From Bacillota bacterium (GTDB lineage Bacteria; Bacillota_A; Clostridia; Lachnospirales; Lachnospiraceae): DNA of 6,182 bases. The notes under the pieces are model-generated. The model made no database searches and had not been told where the DNA came from. It worked only from the letters and a program-made list of their open reading frames with translations. The translations under genes and the position numbers were made by a program. The stretch lies in contig JAEZSL010000007.1 of NCBI GenBank assembly GCA_023443925.1, forward strand, positions 1 to 6,182, in the 5' to 3' direction. Below, piece by piece: positions 1 through 4,281 of the stretch. How positions within the stretch are numbered: position 1 is the first letter of the stretch; each line of letters starts with the position of its first letter.

Positions 1-240
1 CACACTGTCCTCTGCAATGGACAGCTGCCCGCTGCTGGCTTTTCCCTGCTGGCTGATAAAACTGTGTTCGATTATAATCAGGGATATATAGCCTCCCCTG
101 GACTTTTCATCATAATAATCCAGGATATCCTGGCTTACCTTTCCATCCTGTTGTGATTTTGAAGTAGCCATAGGCGGCATAACTAAACGGTTGTTTAAAA
201 CCAGTGCTCCTGCTTGAAGCGGCGTTAATAACGATTTCAT
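1..240 (-). CDS. Old Yellow Enzyme-type NADH:flavin oxidoreductase, N-terminal fragment (cut by window edge)
   Basis: The minus-strand reading frame starts at ATG 240-238 and stays open for 80 codons to the left edge, so only the N-terminus is visible. An AGGAGG ribosome site (251-256, read on the minus strand) lies 10 bases before the ATG. The sequence begins MKSLLTPLQAGALVLNNRLV and continues MPPMATS, the first beta-alpha unit and FMN-binding strand of OYE-family (beta/alpha)8 barrels; the 'NR(L/I)VMxPM' motif is at residues 17-24. T26 falls where classical OYEs have Thr and YqjM-type enzymes have Cys, a position that tunes the flavin. Next comes a Y-D/E-(E/K)-x-RGG segment followed by a hydrophobic strand ending in IEH, also typical. 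Family members use NAD(P)H and FMN to reduce activated C=C bonds or nitro groups in the cytoplasm. Only 56 bases separate it from the upstream nitroreductase gene, with no terminator, so the two are probably co-transcribed. Substrate and possible C-terminal domains (such as the 2,4-dienoyl-CoA reductase FeS extension) cannot be judged. Confidence 0.88.
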   Translation of the reverse strand, partial: MKSLLTPLQAGALVLNNRLVMPPMATSKSQQDGKVSQDILDYYDEKSRGGYISLIIIEHSFISQQGKASSGQLSIAEDSV

Positions 241-296
241 GATTGTATAACCTCCTGTTTTCGTAAAATTTACTTAAGAGTTCTTTCATACTTGGA

Positions 297-851
297 TCAT
301 TTTATATAATTTATAACATCCAGGTTTCTTTTTGGTATAAAATCTTTTTTTACAACAGCTTTATAGCCAAGGGCTATCCCATAATAAAGCTGGTACCCCT
401 CAGGTATACCAAGTTTCTCTTTTTCACCTTCCTGGTCATAGAAGAATTTTACGAGCCCCAGCCAAACGGAACCAATCTCAAGACTTTCGGCAGCAAGAAG
501 AATGTTCTCAATGGCAGCGGCACAATCCGCTTCCCAGGCAATACCGTCTTCTCTTCCGGATACTAATATTAAGGTAGGTGCATTATAGGTTACATTAAAA
601 GCGGGATTAGAGCCCATCTTTTTAATCCATTCTATATCCGACTCAGCCATTGCTTCCCTGGTCTTTTCATTTATGTAGCGGAGAAAATCTTCATTTTGTA
701 TTACTGTAAAATGCCAGGGCTGGTCATTATGAGCAGTCGGCGCATAGATACCGGCTTCCAGAATTAAATCCAGACTTTCTTGGCTAATCTGTTCCGTTTT
801 AAAGTTTCTGACACTTCTTCTGCTTTTTATTACCTTTAATACTTCATTCAT
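297..851 (-). CDS. Nitroreductase-family FMN oxidoreductase
   Basis: The protein has 184 residues, the normal size of a compact nitroreductase subunit. It starts at ATG 851-849 with an AAGGAG site about 8 bases upstream. The N-terminal FMN-phosphate motif SRRSVRNF (residues 10-17) is followed by APTAHNDQPWHF (37-48), the usual 'aPSaxNxQPW' flavin loop with Asn/Asp replacing the common Ser-Gly. The helix ADCAAAIENILLAA (108-121) and the strand IGSVWLG (126-132) are the second flavin and dimer segment, and an ALGY motif (160-163) lies near the end. Family members act as cytoplasmic FMN homodimers that use NAD(P)H to reduce nitroaromatics, quinones or enones; the real substrate cannot be read from sequence. 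It is the first gene of a likely two-gene minus-strand unit with the OYE gene and is divergent from an ArsR-type regulator, which suggests induced detoxification. A minus-strand TATAAT (977-972) lies inside one of the palindromes upstream, but no convincing -35 element pairs with it. Confidence 0.93.
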   Translation of the reverse strand: MNEVLKVIKSRRSVRNFKTEQISQESLDLILEAGIYAPTAHNDQPWHFTVIQNEDFLRYINEKTREAMAESDIEWIKKMGSNPAFNVTYNAPTLILVSGREDGIAWEADCAAAIENILLAAESLEIGSVWLGLVKFFYDQEGEKEKLGIPEGYQLYYGIALGYKAVVKKDFIPKRNLDVINYIK

Positions 852-941
852 ATTAGCTGCTCCTTAAATATATTTTAGTTTCTGTATCAATTTCCATAAT
901 TATTCCACTAACCAGATTTAAATCCATGTTTTAATTCCATG

Positions 942-959
942 TTATAACTCCAGTTATAA
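942..959. promoter_or_regulatory. Palindromic candidate operator, copy 1
   Basis: TTATAACT-CC-AGTTATAA is a perfect 8-2-8 inverted repeat. It lies about 90 bases before the nitroreductase start and about 145 bases before the arsR start. An exact second copy lies 31 bases away. Perfect symmetry plus exact duplication points to a binding site for a dimeric regulator. Which regulator is not shown; the adjacent ArsR-type protein is the obvious candidate. Confidence 0.6.
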
Positions 960-972
960 ATCCATGTTTTAA

Positions 973-990
973 TTATAACTCCAGTTATAA
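973..990. promoter_or_regulatory. Palindromic candidate operator, copy 2
   Basis: An identical TTATAACT-CC-AGTTATAA palindrome sits 31 bases from copy 1. On the minus strand it contains TATAAT (977-972), which could act as the -10 element of the nitroreductase/OYE promoter. If so, a bound repressor would cover the promoter directly. The matching -35 region on that strand (about 1000-995) is poor, so the promoter assignment is tentative. Confidence 0.6.
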
Positions 991-1007
991 ATCCATATTT
1001 TAATTCC

Positions 1008-1031
1008 ATAGTTCAAATATCATTGAACTAT
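1008..1031. promoter_or_regulatory. Inverted-repeat candidate operator for the ArsR-type regulator
   Basis: ATAGTTCAA (1008-1016) and TTGAACTAT (1023-1031) form a perfect 9-bp inverted repeat with a 6-base spacer. Its right end touches the presumed -35 region of the arsR promoter (1031-1036). TTCAA/TTGAA half-sites at this position resemble operators of ArsR/SmtB-family repressors, which usually bind and shut off their own promoter. Autoregulation is inferred from position and symmetry. Confidence 0.6.
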
Positions 1032-1059
1032 TTCAATATAGCACAATATGTGTTATAAT
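1031..1059 (+). promoter_or_regulatory. Extended -10 promoter of the ArsR-type regulator gene
   Basis: TATAAT at 1054-1059 is a perfect -10 element, and TG at 1051-1052 makes it an extended -10 (TGTTATAAT). The hexamer TTTCAA (1031-1036), 17 bases upstream, is a weak -35, which is tolerable with an extended -10. Transcription would start near 1066, giving an untranslated leader of roughly 40 bases before the start codon at 1105. Confidence 0.7.
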
Positions 1060-1104
1060 TCAAGTATTACTTAAGACCATAAAATACATTTTGGAGGCTA
1101 AACC

Positions 1105-1404
1105 ATGCATGAACTCTTTCATCCCTTAACAGAACAGCTATGTCTATCTACGGTACTGGATGCTCTGGGTGATCCGACCCGCCTTCAGATAATAAAAAGG
1201 CTTGCCAGACAAAACGAAACTACCTGTTCCAGCTGTAATATAGATTTACCTAAATCCGCTTTGTCCCACCATTTTAAAGTATTGCGGGAATCCGGACTGA
1301 TCAATGTCCGGATCGACGGTAAGCAGCGTTTTCTCTCCATCCGGTATGAGGATCTGGAACAGCGCTTTCCCGGATTATTGGATTCGGTGATCCGAAATAT
1401 ATAA
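1105..1404 (+). CDS. ArsR-family winged-helix transcriptional regulator with a CxxC pair
   Basis: The protein has 99 residues, a usual size for the family. ATG 1105 has a GGAGG site (1093-1097) 7 bases upstream. The N-terminal part (LDALGDPTRLQIIKRLA, residues 18-34) is the hallmark ArsR helix pair. The recognition helix PKSALSHHFKVLRESGLI (49-66) is followed by the wing (VRIDGKQRFLSIR, 68-80). C41 and C44 form a C-S-S-C pair just before the recognition region, roughly where ArsR and CadC carry metal-binding cysteines. Here the pair could sense thiol-reactive compounds or a metal, which is inference. The C-terminal 'RFPGLL' segment (87-92) is, from memory, shared with ArsR-type repressors found beside flavin oxidoreductases or monooxygenases. 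It is transcribed divergently from the nitroreductase/OYE pair, with likely operators between them, so it probably represses both sides until an inducer modifies it. Confidence 0.93.
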   Translation: MHELFHPLTEQLCLSTVLDALGDPTRLQIIKRLARQNETTCSSCNIDLPKSALSHHFKVLRESGLINVRIDGKQRFLSIRYEDLEQRFPGLLDSVIRNI

Positions 1405-1414
1405 ATATATTGCA

Positions 1415-1462
1415 AAAAGATAGATAAAAACCCCGGGCAAATAGAGTTTTTATCTATCTTTT
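1415..1462. terminator. Bidirectional hairpin terminator between arsR-type gene and MntP-type gene
   Basis: AAAAGATAGATAAAAA (1415-1430) and TTTTTATCTATCTTTT (1447-1462) are a perfect 16-bp inverted repeat with a 16-base loop containing CCCCGGG. It begins 10 bases after the arsR-type stop and ends 9 bases from the end of the convergent MntP-type gene. T-rich tracts follow the stem on both strands. The stem is unusually AT-rich for an intrinsic terminator, but the length, perfection and convergent position support the call. Confidence 0.8.
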
Positions 1463-1471
1463 ATTATCCTG

Positions 1472-2056
1472 TTAATTATTGAAGAATCCCAAAGTACCTA
1501 ACAATAATACCAGTACCGCAGAAATAATCTCCAGGTTCTTTGATAGTTTTACGCTTGTTATGTGCCTGCCGCAGACACAACCTGCTTTTATAAACAGAAA
1601 ACTTGCTGCCGCACAGATTACCGGTGTAATGGACACCGGCATACCGGCAATTCCGGCACCGATTCCCATCCCCATGTTATTAACGCTTAATAAGATACCA
1701 ACGAGCAAAGATTCCCGCAATTCAATTACTTTAGAATCATCTTTGTCGACAGCAGAAGGATCTCTGGTATAGGTTTGGGCTTCACCAATGTCTGATTTCA
1801 GGGCATTATAAAGCATATAAACCGCTAGAATAACAAGTACGGCACTTCCTATGATATCCGCCACATGTATTGACACAAGGCTGCCAAGTGTTTTGCCAAT
1901 AAACATGGAAACCAGAGTACCGCAAAGACAAAGAATAGAAATAAAGAAATTGGAAGAGTTACTTATAATTACTTTTTTCACTCCATAGTTGAAAGCAATT
2001 ATAAAACTGTCGGCAGTTGCCGCTAATGTCAGAAAGACAATCATTAAAATTCCCAT
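1472..2056 (-). CDS. MntP/YtaF-type (DUF204) membrane protein, putative manganese efflux pump
   Basis: The protein has 194 residues and about six hydrophobic segments (near 2-22, 36-56, 66-85, 116-138, 142-160 and 174-192) with a charged loop at 87-115. This is the two-times-three-helix plan of the MntP family. The first repeat carries TADSFIIAFNYGVKK (14-28), matching the conserved 'S(L/M)DxFxvxxxyG' motif with Asp at residue 16. The second repeat reads LLSVNNMGMGIGAG (122-135), where many family members have an Asp and here there is Asn-Asn. The overall look, particularly the YG-(V/L)-(K/R)K motif, is closer to the sporulation-associated YtaF branch than to E. coli MntP. MntP exports Mn2+ across the cytoplasmic membrane; transport by this protein is inferred. 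ATG 2056-2054 has an AGAGG site (minus strand). It lies 112 bases downstream of the radical SAM gene on the same strand with no clear terminator between them, so readthrough is possible. Confidence 0.83.
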   Translation of the reverse strand: MGILMIVFLTLAATADSFIIAFNYGVKKVIISNSSNFFISILCLCGTLVSMFIGKTLGSLVSIHVADIIGSAVLVILAVYMLYNALKSDIGEAQTYTRDPSAVDKDDSKVIELRESLLVGILLSVNNMGMGIGAGIAGMPVSITPVICAAASFLFIKAGCVCGRHITSVKLSKNLEIISAVLVLLLGTLGFFNN

Positions 2057-2168
2057 AAGAAAACCTCTTTAATTTAGTCACCTATTATCTTATGCGAAAA
2101 CTGTCGATAGGTTATAAAAATCTCCATTATTTTTTATATTACGTTCTTTATATCATTCTAGAAAAGTT

Positions 2169-3392
2169 CTATCCTTGGCATTCCCGAAACTCCTGGTATA
2201 AAAGTTCCTTATTCTCTATTATGTTTCTGCCTTCATATTTACCGTTACAGGTTAAAAACAAACTGCTTCTTTTGAGTGATATCCCAAGTTTTCTTAATGT
2301 TTCATGAGTAAGGGTCCCCTGCTGCCTGGCTTTGATTATCCTTTTAGCATAAGTCAGCCCAATACCCGGTATACGTAAAAGGGTTTCATAATCAGCTCGG
2401 TTTACTTCAATGGGAAACAGGTGGATATTCCGTATTGCCCAGCTTATCTTCGGGTCCAAATCCTCAGTAAGGTTGGGCTCCGTATCCGGCACCACTTCCT
2501 CCGGTGCAAACCCATAAAGTTCCATAAGTCTGTCCGCCTGATAAAGGCGCCTAACCCTCCAGGAAGGCGTAGACACAAAAGGCAGTTCATACCCCTTGGC
2601 CTCACGCATGTATTGAAATGCAGTATAATACACTCTGCTTAATTTGTATTTCTTATATAGAGCTTTGGATAGAACTAAAATGGTCCGATCCGTTTCACCG
2701 GTACTGCCTGCCATAAGCTGAGTAGTCTGGGAAGTTGCTGCCACCGGGTTATAATAGCTTTTATTCTGCCTGTTGTATTGAACAATATTGCTGATCTGCT
2801 GCATGGGTAATAAAATATTGGTTTTATTCTTCTGCTTTGCGATCATGTCATAGCCCGCATTTTTAGCAACTTCAATATTGATACTAAGGCGGTTCGCATA
2901 GGTGCTGGCTTTCTCTATTAAAGCAGCATCCACTCCCGGCATTATCTTGGCATGGAGATACCCATTATAATGATACTCCTTGCGGAGAATCCGCAGAGTC
3001 TCGATTATCAGTTCCTGGGTATAATCCGCATTCTTATAGATTGCAGACGTTACGAATATTCCGCTCTTATTTTTCCTTGCCTCAGATATAGATATCTCCG
3101 CCAGTTCCCTTGGGCTGTTACAGTAACAGGACTTATCTTCCCTCCCCGCCCGGCAGCCGCAGTAAGCACAGTTAAAGCTGCATTGATTTGATAAAAATAC
3201 CTTGGGTACTTTAGGCAGGACTTGCCTGGATCGTATGTCCTGGAATATGGACGGATCCGGTATGCTTACTTCTTCTGCCTGGCCGGCGGCATTTGTCAAT
3301 TCCGCATCAGCCACATCAAATCCTGCATCCTGCTGCATCTGCAACAGCTTATTCTCATAAGTCAATTTCTCCTTATAATTTATATGAATCAT
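2169..3392 (-). CDS. Radical SAM protein of the putative DNA modification/repair family (uracil-DNA-glycosylase-linked type)
   Basis: The protein has 407 residues. ATG 3392-3390 has an AAGGAG site 7 bases upstream. The radical SAM signature C71-x3-C75-x2-C78 (NQCSFNCAYCGC) would hold a 4Fe-4S cluster that cleaves S-adenosylmethionine. C80, C89 and C91 follow directly and could bind additional metal or be structural. The barrel runs to roughly residue 300. Near the C-terminus, LLRIPGIGLTYAKRII (338-353) is a helix-hairpin-helix motif of the kind that binds DNA non-specifically. The layout matches the family I know as TIGR03916 ('putative DNA modification/repair radical SAM protein'), normally encoded next to a partner linked to uracil-DNA glycosylase domains. 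The reaction is not established. No such partner gene is seen on either side here. LexA-like boxes in its promoter agree with a repair role. Family assignment is strong; function is inference. Confidence 0.9.
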   Translation of the reverse strand: MIHINYKEKLTYENKLLQMQQDAGFDVADAELTNAAGQAEEVSIPDPSIFQDIRSRQVLPKVPKVFLSNQCSFNCAYCGCRAGREDKSCYCNSPRELAEISISEARKNKSGIFVTSAIYKNADYTQELIIETLRILRKEYHYNGYLHAKIMPGVDAALIEKASTYANRLSINIEVAKNAGYDMIAKQKNKTNILLPMQQISNIVQYNRQNKSYYNPVAATSQTTQLMAGSTGETDRTILVLSKALYKKYKLSRVYYTAFQYMREAKGYELPFVSTPSWRVRRLYQADRLMELYGFAPEEVVPDTEPNLTEDLDPKISWAIRNIHLFPIEVNRADYETLLRIPGIGLTYAKRIIKARQQGTLTHETLRKLGISLKRSSLFLTCNGKYEGRNIIENKELLYQEFRECQG

Positions 3393-3440
3393 ATACTTAC
3401 TCCTTCAAAGTTCCATAACTATAATTTTTATTGTAGCTTT

Positions 3441-3469
3441 ATTTTACCAGAACGCTTGTTCCTTGTCAA
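3441..3469 (-). promoter_or_regulatory. Sigma-A-type promoter of the radical SAM gene
   Basis: On the minus strand, TTGACA (3469-3464) is a perfect -35 hexamer. A 17-base spacer leads to TAAAAT (3446-3441), a 5-of-6 match to the -10 consensus. Transcription would start near 3434, about 40 bases before the ATG. It is the strongest promoter match in the window. The spacer and upstream edge are occupied by two LexA-like boxes. Confidence 0.85.
3450..3461. promoter_or_regulatory. LexA/DinR-type SOS box within the promoter spacer
   Basis: GAACGCTTGTTC is a perfect GAAC-N4-GTTC, the core of the Bacillus subtilis LexA (DinR) operator (wider consensus CGAACRNRYGTTYC). It lies between the -35 and -10 hexamers of the radical SAM promoter, so LexA bound here would exclude RNA polymerase. 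Placement, core match and the repair-type gene downstream support the call. LexA itself is not encoded in this window. Confidence 0.78.
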
Positions 3470-3479
3470 ACAAATGTTC
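3468..3479. promoter_or_regulatory. Second, weaker LexA/DinR-type box overlapping the -35 element
   Basis: AAACAAATGTTC, read on the minus strand as GAACATTTGTTT, matches GAAC-N4-GTTY with one imperfect half-site. Its centre is 18 bases from the first box. The two boxes sit inside a larger inverted repeat, ACCAGAAC (3446-3453) with GTTCTGGT (3476-3483). Paired boxes usually mean tighter repression; cooperative binding is inference. Confidence 0.6.
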
Positions 3480-3593
3480 TGGTTATATTTTGATACATTC
3501 TGATGCCTCTACGATTTGCAACGAATAAAAAGAAAAACTGGTTACCGTTTTAACTAATTAATGCACTGTATTTACTATATCAATAGTCTTTAA

Positions 3594-3785
3594 AATACGC
3601 TTATAAGCCACGATGAATTAGAAAAAGGTATACCTCATTTCTATGCTGACTTAAATGATATCAAAGAATTACTAGCAAATTTTAAGATAGAACTCATAAA
3701 ACATACAGAGTATTTCTACAATGACTTCAACCCATATAACCAGCGGAGAGAAAAATTTTATTATATTAATGCAATCTTAAAGTAA
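3594..3785 (+). pseudogene. 3' remnant of a class I SAM-dependent methyltransferase gene
   Basis: A reading frame of 63 sense codons ends at TAA 3783-3785 but has no in-frame start codon or ribosome site. An in-frame TAA stands directly before it (3591-3593), and the frame is open before that only back to about 3561. The translation includes HDELEKGIPHFYADLNDIKE and then LLANFKI, ELIKHTEYFY and an end of REKFYYINAILK. This resembles the C-terminal part of many clostridial class I methyltransferases, where a '(V/I)PHFY' strand precedes a helix of the 'DI(K/L)xLLxxF' type and the protein ends in a short hydrophobic strand. The Rossmann core with the SAM-binding motifs is absent. It is best read as decayed gene debris in the spacer. 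The match is by pattern memory and would need a database search to confirm. Confidence 0.6.
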
Positions 3786-3893
3786 AGAAACTAAACACAA
3801 TGGTCATTAAGATTGAATCAAATAATCACAAAAAAATAGGTTGATCCCTGTTCAGCCGTGCTAGTACTTTAAATATTATACATAAATATAATA

Positions 3894-3921
3894 TTGCTAA
3901 TTGCAAATGAAGTGCTATAAT
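3894..3921 (+). promoter_or_regulatory. Candidate upstream promoter for the small membrane protein/murI unit
   Basis: TTGCTA (3894-3899, 4 of 6 to consensus), a 16-base spacer and a perfect TATAAT (3916-3921), with TG at 3913-3914 giving an extended -10. The perfect 9-bp inverted repeat AATATTATA/TATAATATT (3872-3895) ends on its -35. The leader to 4025 would be roughly 95 bases. Confidence 0.5.
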
Positions 3922-3951
3922 AACTAAATAGTGTTTTTTTAATTTTTAACA

Positions 3952-3979
3952 TTGGAAATTTAATACTTTGATTTATAAT
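3952..3979 (+). promoter_or_regulatory. Candidate proximal promoter for the small membrane protein/murI unit
   Basis: TTGGAA (3952-3957), a 16-base spacer and a perfect TATAAT (3974-3979). Transcription would start near 3986, leaving a leader of about 40 bases before ATG 4025. It competes with or supplements the candidate at 3894-3921. The AT-rich background lowers confidence. Confidence 0.5.
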
Positions 3980-4024
3980 AACTTTTATGTATTCTTAACT
4001 ATATAAATTAAGGAGATAGTAAAA

Positions 4025-4255
4025 ATGAGAAAGCTAATTGCCGGTATCAGTTTAATGTTTTTTGGTATTATTCTTTTTTGCATTTCTTATCTGCCTGTCA
4101 GTGATTACATGATCAAGCTCGGACAATGGAACACGCCGCCCGGAAAATTCATTACTTCACTAATAGATACAGGAGGATTTATGCCCTTTGCAGCAGGTAT
4201 ATGCCTTTTTATATGCGGCCTGGTTCTTCTGATCTGGGGCACTTTTGAAAAGTGA
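4025..4255 (+). CDS. Small two-helix membrane protein, function unknown
   Basis: The protein has 76 residues. ATG 4025 has a strong AAGGAG site (4010-4015) 9 bases upstream. Two hydrophobic segments (about residues 4-23 and 54-72) flank a polar stretch (25-50) containing GQWNTPPG (33-40) and a Thr-Gly-Gly turn. The positive N-terminus (MRK) suggests the first helix inserts with its N-terminus inside, making a hairpin with the central part outside. Both helices contain Gly and Cys (GIILFCIS; GICLFICG), and the two halves look alike, as in an internal duplication. I do not recognise a family. It ends 26 bases before the murI start and is probably co-transcribed, so an envelope role is possible but only suggested by position. 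The length, ribosome site and membrane pattern make it a convincing real gene. Confidence 0.78.
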   Translation: MRKLIAGISLMFFGIILFCISYLPVSDYMIKLGQWNTPPGKFITSLIDTGGFMPFAAGICLFICGLVLLIWGTFEK

Positions 4256-4281
4256 TAGACTAGTTCTTGGGAGGAATAGAA

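Larger units (their letters stand above)
920..1009. repeat. 31-bp tandem repeat in the divergent nitroreductase/arsR spacer
   Basis: Two adjacent 33-base stretches, 942-974 and 973-1005, are identical except for one G/A difference (966 versus 997), giving a period of 31. A further partial copy of the 'aaatccatRttttaatt' segment begins at 920. The first copy is offset by 38 rather than 31 bases because of a 7-base insertion (ccatgtt). The array therefore reads B-A-B-A-B, where A is an 18-bp palindrome and B is an AT-rich linker. A 31-base period is close to three helical turns, so the palindromes face the same side of the DNA. Confidence 0.85.
3484..4024. other. AT-rich spacer without an intact gene
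   Basis: Between the radical SAM promoter and the small membrane-protein gene no complete ORF with a ribosome site is visible on either strand. The stretch holds the methyltransferase remnant (3594-3785), two AT-rich inverted repeats (CAATCTTAA/TTAAGATTG at 3772-3780 and 3807-3815; AATATTATA/TATAATATT at 3872-3880 and 3887-3895), and two candidate rightward promoters. The stretch from 3484 to 3593 shows nothing else I can support. Confidence 0.6.

Noticed and set aside
920..1009. The 31-bp repeats as a CRISPR array
   Set aside because: The copies are contiguous, with no unique spacers between them, and there are no cas genes.
2114..2140. AAAAAT/ATTTTT pair downstream of the radical SAM gene as a terminator
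   Set aside because: Six A-T pairs only, with a short loop and no stable stem; expected by chance in such AT-rich sequence.
2057..2168. Manganese riboswitch (yybP-ykoY type) ahead of the MntP-type gene
   Set aside because: The 112-base gap is AT-rich and shows none of the conserved GC-rich stems and loops of that riboswitch that I could recognise.
2092..2307. 71-codon plus-strand ORF
   Set aside because: Mostly antisense to the 3' end of the radical SAM gene, without a ribosome site or recognisable sequence.
3772..3815. CAATCTTAA/TTAAGATTG inverted repeat as a terminator for the methyltransferase remnant
   Set aside because: The loop is 26 bases, the stem is AT-rich, and no T-run follows; left as a plain repeat in the spacer description.
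4267..4281. Upstream TTG start extending MurI by five residues
   Set aside because: The TTG overlaps the GGGAGG ribosome site that serves ATG 4282, and glutamate racemases begin at the MKIGIFDSG segment.
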